In this document: in pieces, positions 1 to 12,789 of the stretch
How the letters are laid out: every line of letters starts with the position of its first letter
How positions within the stretch are numbered: the first letter of the stretch is position 1
Assembly (NCBI RefSeq): GCF_964656455.1
Contig: NC_135719.1
Span: forward strand, 78,401,562-78,465,561
Reading direction: 5' to 3'
Origin: Halichoerus grypus
Taxonomy: Eukaryota > Chordata > Mammalia > Carnivora > Phocidae
Length of the DNA stretch: 64,000 nt
The notes under the pieces: model-generated
Told to the model about the DNA's origin: nothing
Databases searched by the model: none
What the model saw: only the letters and a program-made list of their open reading frames with translations
Position numbers and translations under genes: made by a program

Positions 1-562
1 AGGAGTGGTACATTTAGAAAAGGGACTGAATGCGGATAGGAAGGTGCATGGGAATGTCTGTTCTCTTTTCTCCAATGAACTGTAACTTTCTCCTTCTTTT
101 TATTTCTACTCAGGCCCTTGTCAAAATGTCCTACCACCATTTTCCAGCCTTAATTCCCTCCACTGCTTTCCTGTCTAAGATATTATTAAGAACTGGATAA
201 TGCGTACAAATTAGGGAGAATAAAGATGAAAGTGATGTTCTTGTCAGTCAACCTCCAGGAGTAGACAGAGTAGATGTTGAATGATGACAGTGGGTCTGGA
301 AGAGCACACAGAGGACAGCTACTCAGCACACCCTCTTTGAACGGCTGTGTTTCATGATTATTGGGTGAGTGAGCAGGAATTTTGCTTTGGAGACCTTTGT
401 GACAGTAATTTTAATAATTAGGTGCACTTTGGAGAAATGCAAGTCTTGATGATTATTAGATGAAATGAATATGCCAGCTACAATTTGGGAACGAATACAT
501 TTGATACATGGAATTTCATGCCCTATGAAACAATGACAACAGAAAAACTTGGATATAAAATG
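1..562. other. Intergenic, nothing recognised
   Basis: AT-rich single-copy-looking sequence. I see no plausible coding region, RNA gene or repeat family in it. Confidence 0.5.
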
Positions 563-573
563 AATACAGTTAA

Positions 574-771
574 TGGGGCACCTGGGTAGCTCAGTCGTTA
601 AGCGTCTGCCTTCAGCTCAGGTCATGATTCCAGGGTCCTGGGATCGAGCCCCACGTCGGGCTCCCTGCTCTGTGGGAAGCCTGCTTCTCCCTCTCCACTC
701 CCCCTGCTTGTGTTCCCTCTCTCGCTGTGTCTCTCTCTGTCAAATAAATAAATAAAATCTTAAAAAAAATT
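574..771 (+). repeat. Can-SINE (SINEC), full length
   Basis: tRNA-like head starting GGGGCACCTGGGTAGCTCAG with the A-box and B-box region (GGTCATGATTCCAGGG, GGGATCGAGCCCC), a CT-rich middle and an AAATAAATAAATAAAATCTT tail. Perfect 11-bp target duplication aatacagttaa at 563-573 and 772-782. Confidence 0.95.
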
Positions 772-782
772 AATACAGTTAA

Positions 783-1524
783 GTGTAATGCAATTAATAT
801 GAATAAAACCTACTTTATAGCTTTATTTTGCCCTTTCATTTTATTTTAGAGAGAAAACTGGCATTCATTTATGTTGATAGCTTTCCCAGCATTTTTTTCT
901 CTCACTCCTCTCTTTCCTTTCCCAAGCAAATTTCTAAAACTATTCCTTTAGTTCTCCACTTAATATACCTGTTCTTATATGATGAGTGAATAAAAGCAAC
1001 ATAAATGAAGGGAAAGAAATGATATAGTTTAGACAAAAATTCTATTAGTGAAGAAAATTTTCTTCCTCTTCAATAAGCAATTGCACATTTTACTATACTT
1101 CTACTCAATTTATGATGTGCTTTTGAGGAAATTGAAGGAAAAATAATTATATATTAGACTAGGAGGGACTTTGTAGTCATTTATTTCTTACATATTATTT
1201 AGCAAATGAAAAGTCTAGGTCCACATAATTAAGTAAATTTCCCATATATTAGTTGTAGGACCACCCTAAAGAGATGTGGTATTAGGTGAGAGGGTGTATG
1301 TGTAAGATTCTGGCCAGGCACAGAATGAGCACCAAGATGGTATGCACTGAATCTGAATCATTCATGTAAATCCAAGATTACAATCCAGAGAATTTTCCAT
1401 ATAAATCCCCATTAGGAAAGGAACAAGCCAAGACTTATTTTATTAAGTAGTTGGATATGAGCATTTCTGCTCTTGCTCATATGTATACAATATATATTAC
1501 TTAATCTAAAAATAATTGAGTCAT
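783..1524. other. Intergenic, nothing recognised
   Basis: AT-rich sequence without a gene or a repeat family I can name. Confidence 0.45.
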
Positions 1525-1725
1525 TTAAGTATAGCAAACTGAGGGTTACCAGAGAGGAGGTGGGTGGGGGGATGAGTTAAACTGGTGATGGAGATTAAGG
1601 CATACACTTGTCTTGATGAGTACCTGATGTTGTGTGGAAGTGTTGGAATTGCTATGTTTACACCTGAGAGTAATATTACACTGTATGTTAACTAACTGGA
1701 ATTTAAATCAAAACTTAAAAAATAT
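1525..1725 (+). repeat. L1 3' end, carnivoran type, truncated
   Basis: Matches the L1 3' UTR end seen again at 20190-20415: gggttaccagag, ggaggtgggtggggggatg, then ttaactaactggaatttaaat and an A-rich tail. The similarity between these two copies is visible directly. Strongly 5'-truncated and moderately diverged. Confidence 0.8.
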
Positions 1726-1829
1726 ATAATTGAATCAAGTAAATATTTTTTCTTTCATTGTTGGCACTTAAGAAAAAAGAAAAATTTCAATTTTGACTGG
1801 TTTTATGTTTTTCAAAATTTATGCATACT

Positions 1830-2145
1830 TATGCTAAAGTACTGAAGGATCTCAAAAACATTATGCTAAGTAAAAGAAGCAAGACTCAAAAGGCCGCATG
1901 TATGATTTTATTTATATGAAATGTCTGGTGAACACAAATCTATAGAGACAGAATGTACATTAGTGGTCACCTTGAACTGGGGAGTGAGTTTAAGTTGGCA
2001 GAGTTTTCTTTCTGTGGTGATGAAATGTCCTAAAATAAGATTGTGGTGATGGATGCATAACTATGTGAATATAATAATAATCACTGAAATGTGTATTTAA
2101 AATTGGTAAATTTCAGAGTATATGAATTATAGTCAATGAAACTCA
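1830..2145 (+). repeat. Ancient L1 3' end
   Basis: Degraded copy of the old mammalian L1 3' terminal region: attatgctaagtaaaagaagc, atttatatgaaatgtctgg, gtggtgatggatgcataac, and a terminal poly-A-like region. The family call is from memory of the consensus; the exact subfamily is not determined. Confidence 0.65.
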
Positions 2146-2313
2146 AACTACTCTACATTTTTTGCTTTTATTATTAAGTTAAAATTATTGTTAATATGTT
2201 AGTTTCATTTTTTTAAACAGTTTTCTAGTACTATCCAGCTGCTTTTACCCAAATATATTTCATTACCAGATAGTTGATGACATATATCATATCTGATCCA
2301 ACTTAAGTTTAGA

Positions 2314-2490
2314 TTTTTTTTTAAAGAATTTATTTATTTATTTGACAGAGAGAGTGAGCACAATCAGGGAGAGCCGGAGGCAGAGGGAGAGGGAGAAATA
2401 GGCCCCCCACAGAGCACAATCCCAGGACCCCAGAATCATGATCTGAGCCGAAGGCAGACGCTTAACTGACTGAGCCATCCAGGTACCCCA
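2314..2490 (-). repeat. Can-SINE (SINEC), reverse
   Basis: Reads as the reverse complement of the SINE: poly-T and aatttatttatttatttgac on the left, the tRNA-like head (tgagccatccaggtacccc) on the right. Several substitutions from the other copies; target duplication only weak (gtttaga/gtttaaa). Confidence 0.9.
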
Positions 2491-2694
2491 GGTTTAAATT
2501 TCTTAATGTCCCCTATTTGATTTATATTTTTGACTATCTTATGTATTTGGAAGCTTGCCATTCTCTGATTTTGTTAAAGAAGTTTGTTGATATTTTCCAT
2601 ACTATTTTAAGTACTCATAATTGAGTTTCCTGAATTATTCACATTTTTGTTCATTCCCTTGCATATGAACATTTTGTAGGGACCTCTCCCTTTT

Positions 2695-2905
2695 TTAAAA
2701 AAATATTTATTTATTTATTTTTATTTATTTGTGAGAGAGAGAGCAGGGGGCGGAGGGGGGGGCAGAGGGAGAGTCCAAAGCAGACTCCCCACCTAGCACG
2801 GAGCCCAATGTGGGGCTTAATGTGGGGCTCAATCTCACAACCTGGAGATCCTGAGCTGAAATCAAGAGTTGGATGCTTAACCAACTAAGCCATCCAGGTG
2901 CCCCA
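2695..2905 (-). repeat. Can-SINE, older subtype, reverse
   Basis: Reverse SINE with a 15-bp near-perfect target duplication (ggaccTctccctttt at 2680-2694, ggacTtctccctttt at 2906-2920, one mismatch). Carries a short internal tandem duplication (aatgtggggct twice). The head reads ...aactaagccatccaggtgcccc, and the 'tcaagagttggatgcttaacc' region marks a different subtype from the commonest copies here. Confidence 0.9.
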
Positions 2906-2920
2906 GGACTTCTCCCTTTT

Positions 2921-5900
2921 TATTTCTTTAAGATTTCATTTGTATTTGTGGTGTAATGGTCAGTTCTATACAGAGGTTTTCTACGTATCTAGTTCTGGTC
3001 ATTAATTCTCCCTCGCCTGCTCCTTCTCCAGCTCTCTCATTACATGTCCTATCAGCACCTGAAATGATTAAAAGAAAAAATTGAGTTTCTAACTATTACA
3101 TTGATTTCATTGCTAGTATGAGTTAACTAGATGCTCACAATTTGCTTTTCTTAATTTTCATCATCATTTTTAATCACTAACCATCTACTGCCAAGTTTTA
3201 CTCGTCAATATCATGTTGAGACCATATATTCTTTAAATTTGTATAAAAATTCTTGGCTGTCGGTCACTGTGAAATAGTAATGTGATCTTCCAGTGAGAGA
3301 GGATTTCATGTCTCAAAAGCCATGGCATTTTCCTTCCAGCCAACACAAAATTAATTAAAATACCATCTTCAGTATATTAAACCTCTAACAAATTAGCTCT
3401 GTGTGATGTTTCTACTTACTTGTTCTAAAGACACAGTATGAAGAATTATATGTTCAAGGGGATAATCAAAATTATAAATCTGCTTTTCACTCTCTGCAAT
3501 GCTCTGTATATGAATGTATATACTATCTTCTACTTCGTTTATAAAGATGTGAATCGCTTTGGAGACAGATGTGTTGGGGCTCTGGGAATCTATATTTCAG
3601 TGGGAGTTGTTAGGGCACTGAGGCTACTGTCCTAGCAAGACCAGGAGAGATGTTTACACTTAATTTCTGGCCCTGCAATATGCTGTGGTTCTCTCTGAGC
3701 ATTGGCTTGATTACACTGGGTGGGAGAGTGTTGGTTGATTGGTTGTACTACAGGAATTCTAGACATCTTTGAATTAATGGATGCTTGTTTTCCCTCATAT
3801 TACTCCAAGCTATCCTCTTACCTTCCTTCTAACAACTTTGGGTAAATTTTTAGATGAATAATCTCAATGCTTCTCTGAACATAACGTCCTCAACATAAAA
3901 ATAGATCTCTACATGTTATAGATTTACTGACAGCATATATTATGTACAACATTAATATATTCAGGAAGTAGAAATTTTAAAAGACAAAGTTAAAATAAAT
4001 TATGCTAATTTAAAATTTGAAATGATACATTGATGATACAACTGTTTTATGCTCATTAACATTTAAAAATTATATGATTTTCAAAGAATATCTATATGGC
4101 ACAAAATAGTTTCATAATCATTGCCCCTTTTACTATAAAATATTACCATAAAATCTTGTTCTATGAGGTATTGCTTTTATAAAACTAATCATAATTGATG
4201 ATCTTGGTGTACTTTGTACCACAGGCTTCCATGTTTGTTTCAATAACTTGCCAACAAAGATTGTCATGAATAACCTTCAAATTGGTTGATATTGCTGTCA
4301 CTTCTATGGAAGTTCTTATTTAATTCCAGTCAAATTCACCACTTAACCCATGGCTTAATGTGGTTTTTGTCATAGACATTGTGTTTATTATAGGAGTCAT
4401 TACAGTTGATGAAAGATTATTAGATACAGATGTTAAAATCATCCATACTTTTGTATAACGCAAAATTCCTTCCCATAAGACAAATCTGATTCTACCACAT
4501 TTAATCATTGAAAAAAATCATTTATTTTGAAATCATTAGAAGTAGTTTTCTGTTTACTTTTTGATACTCTTTGCTGATAAGAAATGCATTTTATTTATTG
4601 TCATACTGCTTATGTAAGCCATTTTTACAGTAGCTGAAAACAAGTATTTTCTCAGTAGAATGTGGCTTTTGTCCTTTTGCTATTAGTAAGAAACATTCAA
4701 GAACACTTTTAGTGAAAAATTTAAACCCTTCATTTATTAGCTGGTGAGTATTAATACTGCAAAAAATTTATAGAATTTTATGTATTTTATATTTACTTTT
4801 TAAATGTTTTGCTTGTCATGATCACTAGCTAATATATCAAGGTACAGTATAGATTGTCAAGTTCATTATTAATAATGGAAGTAAATCCATATTGTAAATT
4901 AATGTTTCTTAATAATTTGGAATGTTTTTAGCCAGTTTATTGTCAGTTCTCATAGCTTCTTGTTCTTTTACTTTGTGATTTAGCTGACAAAGAGTTCATA
5001 TTATGGGTGAAATTGTCAACCCTATCATTTTATAATCGTTTATGTGAGTTTTAATAACTAGAATTATCTTCAATGCAAGGCTTATTGACACAAGTCTATT
5101 TAAGTTCCTTATAAAGTTTTGGAGAACAAATCAAATTAAAATAAAATAACATAATCCTTCGGTATCCCCTTCTCCCAGTTTTGGCACACCTAATCTGTAA
5201 GACATAGAAATATGTTCAAAGCAAATAACTGCAAAGAGAACTGCTCTAAATCCCTCTGTCTTTTGGTTAACTAATTCTTTTTCAGACAAACTTAAGTATA
5301 ATAAGTAATGTGACCAGGTATTATACAGATTAATTTTGAGTACCAAAAATAATCTGAATATTAAATATTAATGAAGCTTACTTATCTTTTCAAGTTAAGA
5401 CACATCAATAGATGTTCACATTTTTTCCGTATACTTGATGAATTGGTTACAGCCAGCTAAAAATGTATTCACCCTCCTTTGGGACAATGGGTTTAAGTAA
5501 ATTGTAATGACTGTTTAATTCAATCTTCTCTTTCGGTTCAACAGTGGATATTGACCCAATTACTACTCCTCCAGGTCCCATATTTTCCACAGTAATAGTT
5601 CTTTACTTCTTGAATGAATATTCACCCTCTATTACTGGCCAGGGTAAAATTCTGATTCCTCAAGTATTCCTTTCCTGTCCTCAAATGTTTAATAGTCCCA
5701 ATTTCTACTGCATTACTGCATATTCCTTGGTGGTAGGGATTGTATTTAGCATTCACCCTTAATTTAATTTCTTACTTTTGGCTAATTTATTGAGTGAATT
5801 TGCTTTCTGTTCTCTAATATCCTTCAACTCTCTAGTGTTGAATATACTGTCCTTTGATTTCCTCTAAGGAAAATTCTGGGGACAAAATTTTGGTGCTCTA

Positions 5901-6144
5901 ACTTTAAATTTGTTTTCTAGCAGTGTAAGTTCCTATAGTGCAGATATCTAAGATATAAGGAAACTCTTTACAACTAGTTCTCAAGTGGCTAAAGTGAGGC
6001 CTTGAAATAGGTACTGAACTCAGCAAGTCTCAGACTTTCTTGGGCCCATACTGTATGTCAGGAACCTGTCCTCAAGGATCTCAGAATCTTATTATTCAAT
6101 ACAGAACCCAAATAACCCATTGCTAAATGTGATGATACAGGTAT
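2921..6144. other. Intergenic, nothing recognised
   Basis: About 3.2 kb of AT-rich sequence. Short open frames here show no family motifs. I cannot assign any repeat with confidence; very degraded elements are likely. Confidence 0.4.
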
Positions 6145-6163
6145 GCAAAAAGCAAACCTTGTT

Positions 6164-7195
6164 GTTTTTTTTTTTAATTTTTTTATTGTTATGTTAATCC
6201 CCATACATTACATCATTAGTTTTAGACATAGTGTTCCATGATTCATTGTTTGTGCATAACACCCAGTGCTCCATGCAGAACGTGCCCTCCTCAATACCCA
6301 TCACCAGGCTAACCCATCCTCCCACCCCCCTCCCCTCTAGAACCCTCAGTTTGTTTTTCAGAGTCCATCGTCTCTCATGGTTCTTCTCCCCCTCCGATTT
6401 CCCCCCCTTCATTCTTCCCCTCCTGCTACATTCTTCTTCTTCTTTTTTTCTTTCTTAACATATATTGCATTATTTGTTTCAGAGGTACAGATCTGAGATT
6501 CAACAGTCTTGCACAATTCACAGCGCTTACCAGAACACATACCCTCCCCAGTGTCCATCACCCAGTCACCCCATCCCTCCCACCCCACCCCCCACTCCAG
6601 CAACCCTCAGTTTGTTTCCTGAGATTAAGAATTCCTCATATCAGTGAGGTCATATGATACATGTCTTTCTCTGTTTGACTTATTTCGCTCAGCATAATAC
6701 CCTCCAGTTCCATCCACGTCGTTGCAAATGGCAAGATCTCATTCCTTTTGATGGCCGCATAATATTCCATTGTGTATATATACCACATCTTCTTTATCCA
6801 TTTATCTGTTGATGGACATCTTGGCTCTTTCCACAGTTTAGCTATTGTGGACATTGCTGCTATAAACATCGGGGTGCACGTACCCTTTCGGGTCCCTACT
6901 TTTGTATCTTTGGGGTAAATACCCAGGAGTGCAATTGCTGGATCATATGGTAGCTCTATTTTCAACTTTTTGAGGAACCTCCATACTGTTTTCCAGAGTG
7001 GCTGCACCAGCTTGCATTCCCACCAACAGTGTAGGAGGGTTCCCCTTTCTCCGCATCCCCGCCAACATCTGTCATTTCCTGACTTGTTAATCTTAGCCAT
7101 TCTGACTGGTGTGAGGTGGTATCTCACTGAGGTTTTGATTTGGATTTCCCTGATGCCGAGCGATATTGAACACTTTTTCATGTGTCTGTTGGCCG
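6164..7195 (-). mobile_element. 5'-truncated carnivoran L1 with perfect 19-bp TSD
   Basis: A 1.03-kb L1 3' portion inserted in reverse: poly-T at the left, then the 3' UTR and the last ~185 codons of ORF2 reading open from 7195 down to the stop at 6636-6638 (typical L1 C-terminal region with the conserved cysteine-rich CWRGC...LLHCWW stretch and the closing ...YHMTSLI). It closely matches the same part of the full-length element at 38643-45702. The duplication gcaaaaagcaaaccttgtt is identical at 6145-6163 and 7196-7214, so the insertion is fairly recent and its limits are exact. It is far too short to be autonomous. Confidence 0.96.
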
Positions 7196-7214
7196 GCAAA
7201 AAGCAAACCTTGTT

Positions 7215-8274
7215 TTATGGAGTTTGCAAATTTCTCCTAAAAGAGGCTATCTTTCCCCAAAAAGGCAACTTTGTTTTTAATGGTAGGCATTGATTGGCTG
7301 CACAAAGAAGCAAGAAGAAAATTCTAGGCAGAGATAATTATATGTAGGGAGGTATGGAAACATAGAGTATTCTGACATATTGAATGAAGAGAAAATAGCT
7401 AGTATGTTTGAAGTATGTGATAACTTGGGTGGTGAAGAAGGGAGAGTTTTTGGTGAGGACAGAAAGTTAGGTTAGAATAAGAACTCTGAAGGGTCTTGAA
7501 TATCAATCAAGGTAGTTTGGAATATATTCTGTAATTAGTGAGGAGTGCTTGAAATGCTAAAATAGAGACTGAAAAGAATTGAGCTTTCACAAGGTGTGGT
7601 AGTAGCACTGTGAAGTAATTACTGTGTTATTTTAATAATCTAGGTAAAAAATGATGAAAGTCTGACATAAGGCCATGGAGGGTAATGGAGAAGAGGTTCT
7701 GATTAAAGTATCAGGTGGAATCGTGAAAATTTGGTAACAGAGTGTGCACAAATGATGACACATTGAAGAGTAAGTGGTGAGTTCCATAATACTGTCTGCA
7801 GATGTTCTACATCAGAATCAAATAAATTAGGAACTTTTGGACTGGCAGAGTGAGGAGCCTAGTGGACTTTCTCGCCAACAAAACAAACACTTCACTCGTG
7901 AAACTTATAGAGAACAATACTGTATAGTCTCCAGAAATTGTCCAAATCATATAAAATAGATAAATGATCATATAAGAAAATCTACTAAATCTTAAGAATA
8001 GCAGTCTAGCATTTAAGCCTCCCCCCACATCATGTCTCCTTTCCGAGCTCCATATTGTAGAAGCCCTTTTCTGCTCTACTCTGGGTAATCTGCTCTAGGC
8101 ACGTGTGGTGAAGAAAATAGGGATTCCCTCTCTGCACGATCCAGGCTAGCACTGTGTTCTTAGGTTTTACCCTGGAATGGTAAGGACTTAAGTGTTGAAG
8201 ATGTTCTATTCCAGGTGAGTACCAAGGAAATGATGAGGCTATCTTTCCCCATTCTGCACCTACTTGTACAACAG
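7215..8274. other. Intergenic, nothing recognised
   Basis: AT-rich sequence with no gene or clearly identifiable repeat. Confidence 0.4.
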
Positions 8275-8510
8275 AGATTCCACTTATATAAGGTATTTAA
8301 AGCAGTCAGACTCATGGAAACAGAAGTAGAATGGTGGTGGCCAGAAGCTGGACAGAGGAGTAAATGGGGAGTTGCTGCTCAATGGGTATAGTTTCAGCTA
8401 TGCAAGATCAATTATTTCTGGAATTGCTGCTGTACAACAGTGTCCCTAAAAGTAACAATACTATATTGTGCACTTAAAAATTTGTAGGAGGGTGGTTCTC
8501 ATATTAAATA
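8275..8510 (+). repeat. Ancient L1 3' end
   Basis: Old L1 3' terminal region: gactcatggaaacagaagtagaatggtgg, ggggagttgctgctcaatggg, tattgtgcacttaaaaattt. Assigned by memory of the consensus; a SINE sits directly after it. Confidence 0.6.
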
Positions 8511-8522
8511 TTCTTAGCACAG

Positions 8523-8750
8523 GGGCACCTGGGTGGCTCAGTTGGTTAAGCATCTGCCTTCGGTTCAGGTCATGATCCCAGGGTCCTGGGATCGAGTCCC
8601 ATATCAGGCTCCCTGTTCAGCAGGGAGTCTGCTTCTCCCTCTCCCTCTGCCCCTCCCCCTTCTCATGCTCTCGCTCTCTCTCTCAAATAAATAAATAAAA
8701 TATTTTAAAAATAAAATAAAATGTAAAAATACCAATCATTTAAAAAAATG
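8523..8750 (+). repeat. Can-SINE (SINEC), full length
   Basis: Complete head (GGGGCACCTGGGTGGCTCAG), CT-rich block, and a long A-rich tail. Target duplication ttcttagCacag at 8511-8522 and ttcttagTacag at 8751-8762, one mismatch. Confidence 0.95.
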
Positions 8751-9935
8751 TTCTTAGTACAGCAAAAAATAATAATAACAACAACAACAATTCTATTCTA
8801 GACATGGCAGGATAAGAACACCAGGGCCCCCCTTAGTACCCCTACCCTCCAGCTTACTTAGAGTGGAAGTTCATGCAGAAGGGGCAAGTTGAGGTGACCA
8901 GGACCTTTGCTCCCCTAGTGCCCACTCACACAGGAGGATGTCACTTAGGGAGCATTGGGCTGCTACCTCTGCCCTCAGCTCCTGTGCGGTGGTACTCAGG
9001 CTCTGCACAGAAGGACAGGCATGCCATAAGGATGAAAAACTCCATAGCTCTATCTGAGGGGGCCTGGCTTTATTTGGAACAGAGCTTGGAGAGTTCCACA
9101 TAACAGTGCAATGTCAGAAACAGTGGAGCTCTTGGTGAAGAGCAGTTAAGAAAGCACTGGTATCAACAAACCAAATTGCATAGCAAACTGAAGTTTAAAA
9201 TAGAAACAGTGACAGGCACAAGAAAAACCCTACTGGGATCACAATCAACCCTGGGGATAAGGGAGACTGTGTGCACTCAGTGGCTGTACCCACTTAAGAG
9301 AAATCAGACAAAAGCAAGGGGCAGAAATGAAAAGATTCTCCAAGCCACACATAGTTTTACCAACAAAGGGTGGAAGCCTCAGTGACACAAAAAGATTAAG
9401 AACACCCTCTAACTAAATACTGTCTGAAAAATAAGCAACACCAAACCAAGAGCAACTCCTAGGAAGCCAAGCTTTAAAAAAAAAAGCCACACAAATTCCT
9501 GTTAGTCTGGAAGACAGTGTGAGTGCCCAAGTCTGTGCACTTCTCAGGAAACAGTGGAGACAGAGCATTGAGCTATTAGTCTCTGAATAAATGTGGGGCA
9601 AAAATGTAAACTCTGAACTGTGATAGCAGCCTCTAAGCCACACACATGTCTACTAGTTAAGGATAAAATTCTACCTGACCTAGGAGACTTAAGCAAAACC
9701 ACCGACCAGTAAGTGTCTTATCATGCCCCAAAGGTAACCAAGCTGAAGATTAAAAACAAGAAAGAAATCTGAGAAGGGACATAGGCTACACTGCAGAGGC
9801 AATATACTTCAGAGTTAATTCAGCCAAGGAACTAAACAACCAACCAATCAAACAATTCTAATAACATCAGTATTGGAGAGGAGAGGGATCAGTAACCAGA
9901 ATTGCTACAATACATTATAAAAAATTTCCAGTTTT

Positions 9936-10132
9936 GGGGTGCCTGGGTGGCTCAGTCAATTAAGTGTCTTCCTTCAGCTCAGGTCATGATTCCAGGGACC
10001 TGGGATTGAACATCATGTAGGGCTCCCTGCTCAGTAGGAAGTTTGTTTGTCCTTCTCCCTCTGCTGCTCCCCCCTGCTCGTGCATTCTCTCTCTCACTCA
10101 TAAATAAAATCTTTAAAAAATAAGAAATTAAA
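9936..10132 (+). repeat. Can-SINE, first of a tandem pair
   Basis: Head GGGGTGCCTGGGTGGCTCAG through to a taaataaaatctttaaaaaa tail. Sits immediately left of a second SINE in the same orientation; the flanks share a tccagtttt-like target site. Confidence 0.92.
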
Positions 10133-10146
10133 AAATAGTCCAGCTT

Positions 10147-10340
10147 TGGGCGCCTGGGTCTCAAGTTGGTTAAGCGACTGCCTTCGGCTCAGGTCATGAT
10201 CCTGGAGTCCCGGGATCGAGTCCCGCATCAGGCTCCCTGCTCAGCAGGGAATCTGCTTCTCCCTCTGACCCTCCTCCCTCTCATGCTCTCTGTCTCTCAT
10301 TCTCTCTCTCCCAAATAAATAAATAAAATCTTTAAAAAAA
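10147..10340 (+). repeat. Can-SINE, second of a tandem pair
   Basis: Head GGGCGCCTGGGTCTCAAGTTGG to an aaataaataaataaaatc tail. Flanked by aatagtccagCttt on the left and aatagtccagTttt on the right, so it inserted next to the tail of the preceding SINE. Confidence 0.93.
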
Positions 10341-10597
10341 AAATAGTCCAGTTTTAACCAAAGCTGATGAGACATGTGAAGAAACACAAAACTATATCCC
10401 ATACATGAAATAAAAGGTCAATAGGAACTGCTTTTGTGGGGACTCCAATGTTGCACTTAGCAGAAAAAGAAAACTTCAAAGTAGCTATTATAAATATATC
10501 CTGAGAACTAAAGGAAAGCATGCCTAGAGAGGTAGAGGAAGGTATGACAATATCTCACTAAGTAGAGAGTATCAAAATAGATAGAAATTATTTTTTT

Positions 10598-10790
10598 ATT
10601 TTTTTAAAGATTTTATTTATTTATTAGAGAGACAGACAGCGAGAGACAGAATACAAGCAGGGGCAGAGGGAGAGGGAGAAGCAGGCTCCCCACTGAGCAG
10701 GGAGCCCGATGCGGGGCTCAATCCCAGGACCCTGGGATCATGACCTGAGCCGAAGGCAGATGCTTGATGACTGAGCCATCCAGGTGCCCC
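10598..10790 (-). repeat. Can-SINE (SINEC), reverse, perfect TSD
   Basis: Reverse copy ending ...gagccatccaggtgcccc. The 15-bp duplication agaaattattttttt is identical at 10583-10597 and 10791-10805. It lies inside the old L1 ORF1 region. Confidence 0.96.
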
Positions 10791-11045
10791 AGAAATTATT
10801 TTTTTGGAGTGGAGATTCTGGAGTTGAAAAGTACAATAACTCACTCAAATGTAGAAGTCACTAGAGGAGCTCACCAGTTGATGTGAGCAGTCAGAAGAAA
10901 GAACCAGTGAACTTGAAGATATATCTGTAGCAATTATGCAATCTCAAGAACAGATGTAAAACAGAAAGTGAGGAAAAGTGAACAGATCCTCAGAAGAATG
11001 ATGACACCATTAAGTGCACCAATATATATATGTAATAGGATGTAA

Positions 11046-12294
11046 ATTTTGGCTTCTGGATTGGACCATTAATCTGATCAAGATCTTATTAATTCAAATA
11101 GGGAGTGCAGGAAAAATAACAGGTTTGGGAAGGTAGGTAACGTATTTAGTTTTTACGTTTTGGGCTTGATATGTCTTCAAGATACACAGGGAATGGCTCA
11201 GTAGAAAGTTGAAAATAAAAATTTGCAGCTCAGAAATGAGGAGCAGATAGGAGAAAATGATATTACTGAGGGTAAGTATAAACAACTACCACCTTGAAGG
11301 CTGGATGAGCAAAAGAGGAAGAGACATTACCCAGAATCCCTAAATGCTGCTGGATCAGTGTCACCATTAGTGATGTTGAAACCTCTATCCTATTACTGAC
11401 TAAGAAGATAAGAGCTATGCACTTGATGAAGCTTTAGGAGCCTTGGATCCTTCAACCTTATTGATGCTGCTGAACCCCCCAAAATAATTCTGGAGTCCAC
11501 AGTTGCCCAATACTGCTGCTGCCTGAGCCCAAAGCAGAGGAATGTAAAGCTTCTCCCTTTTTCCTGCTGTCCAGTATCATGTTAATATCTCCCACTGATA
11601 GAACCTGATAAGAATAAGTTTGCAAGGGAGTTCAGAAAATGTAATTTTCAGGCTTGTAGCTATCTCCTATAGAGAGAGGACTACAGAGGAGCTAATAAGG
11701 GGCTGAGAGTCAAAAGAGAAATATTCAGAATCATCTTCCCACTTGGTTGCTCAGCATCCATGCACATCAATCCACCTTTACTTAAACTTCCAGTCAATGA
11801 CAGTTGCTTCAACCTAAAGATTCATTTATCATACATACAAATTAAGACATTCTCCCCTTTTTCCTCCAAGCATAAAGCTAAATATTCTCATAAATTACTA
11901 TATCCATCTCAGTGTAGTGTTGGGATCTCCTCTAGTTTAGTCATAATCCCACAGGAATATTCTATAACCTAGAGACTAAATAGTAAAATTAATCACCAAC
12001 ATCTCCTTGGTGAGGAAAAATAAAAGAAAAAAAGGATTTTGAAATTTCTTAATAAATACCATAAATACACAATTTTACCATAATACACAATTCAGGAGGA
12101 AAATATCCTTAGTTACTATAATCATCGTTTTCCTACTAATGGGTCACGAGACTCAGTTGTCCTTGGTTGTTTTCTTTTACTTCCAATTGCTTTCTTCTTT
12201 TGTCTACATCTAATATCTCCAATAATGATGACTCCTTACTTGGTAGAGTGAATTAAATTTAAAATTTTATTGGTTCATGCCCTTCTCATTTACT
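11046..12294. other. Intergenic, possibly old repeat debris
   Basis: No gene. The stretch around 11480-11680 looks like an old dispersed repeat, but I cannot assign a family. The rest is unremarkable AT-rich sequence. Confidence 0.35.
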
Positions 12295-12465
12295 TTTCTT
12301 ATTGAAATACAATAAACATACAATATTATATTCATTTCAGGTGTACAATATATTGATTCAGCAGTTCTATACATTAGTCAGTGCTCACACAATATATGTA
12401 GTCACCCCTAGTCACCATTAATGTTATCCTGGGAATGTAAATTGATGTAGCCACTGTGGAAAACA
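12295..12465. repeat. L1 fragments, two orientations
   Basis: 12300-12415 reads as a reverse L1 3' UTR (ttattgaaatacaataaacatac, tttcaggtgtacaatatattgattc). 12430-12465 (gggaatgtaaattgatgtagccac) reads as forward L1 ORF2/3' sequence. This may be two fragments or one inverted insertion. Confidence 0.6.
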
Positions 12466-12789
12466 TTTTCATTTACTGTTATTACTTGATGTGCAAATAT
12501 TATGAGGCACCACAAAGAATCACTTGAGTCTCATACATGATTTCCCTACCCTACTGAGTAACACTAATCCTAGTATACCTTGATAATTGGGATCAGTCTT
12601 TTCAGCTGGCTTAATAAGTTCTTCTGTTAAATCAGAGGTATAGAGACTGAAATGGCTGGTGACTTTGACCTTCAGATCAATGGGAGATTGTTTTATCCTC
12701 TTGTTGGAAAGAGTTATTTATTGAAAACATGTAAAGGAGGGGACGGGAAACAAATTTATGAATGTTATTAAAATTTAGATAGAAAATTA

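Larger units (their letters stand above)
8790..11045 (+). repeat. Ancient L1, 5' UTR/ORF1 region, invaded by SINEs
   Basis: The right part is recognisable as an old L1 ORF1-coding region: cttcaaagtagctattataaatatat, ggaaagcatgcctagagaggtag, gattctggagttgaaaagtac, gaaccagtgaacttgaagat, gacaccattaagtgcaccaat. No frame stays open. Three SINEs (9936-10132, 10147-10340, 10598-10790) interrupt it. The left part (8790-9900) is assigned by position only and may include other sequence. Confidence 0.5.

Noticed and set aside
4130..4770. Minus-strand reading with a faint feel of a degraded transposase or processed pseudogene
   Set aside because: Stops interrupt every frame and I could not match any family motif; resemblance was too loose to report as a feature.
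8871..9103. Overlapping 76-codon open frames on both strands
   Set aside because: They fall in an old L1 5' region and show no family features.
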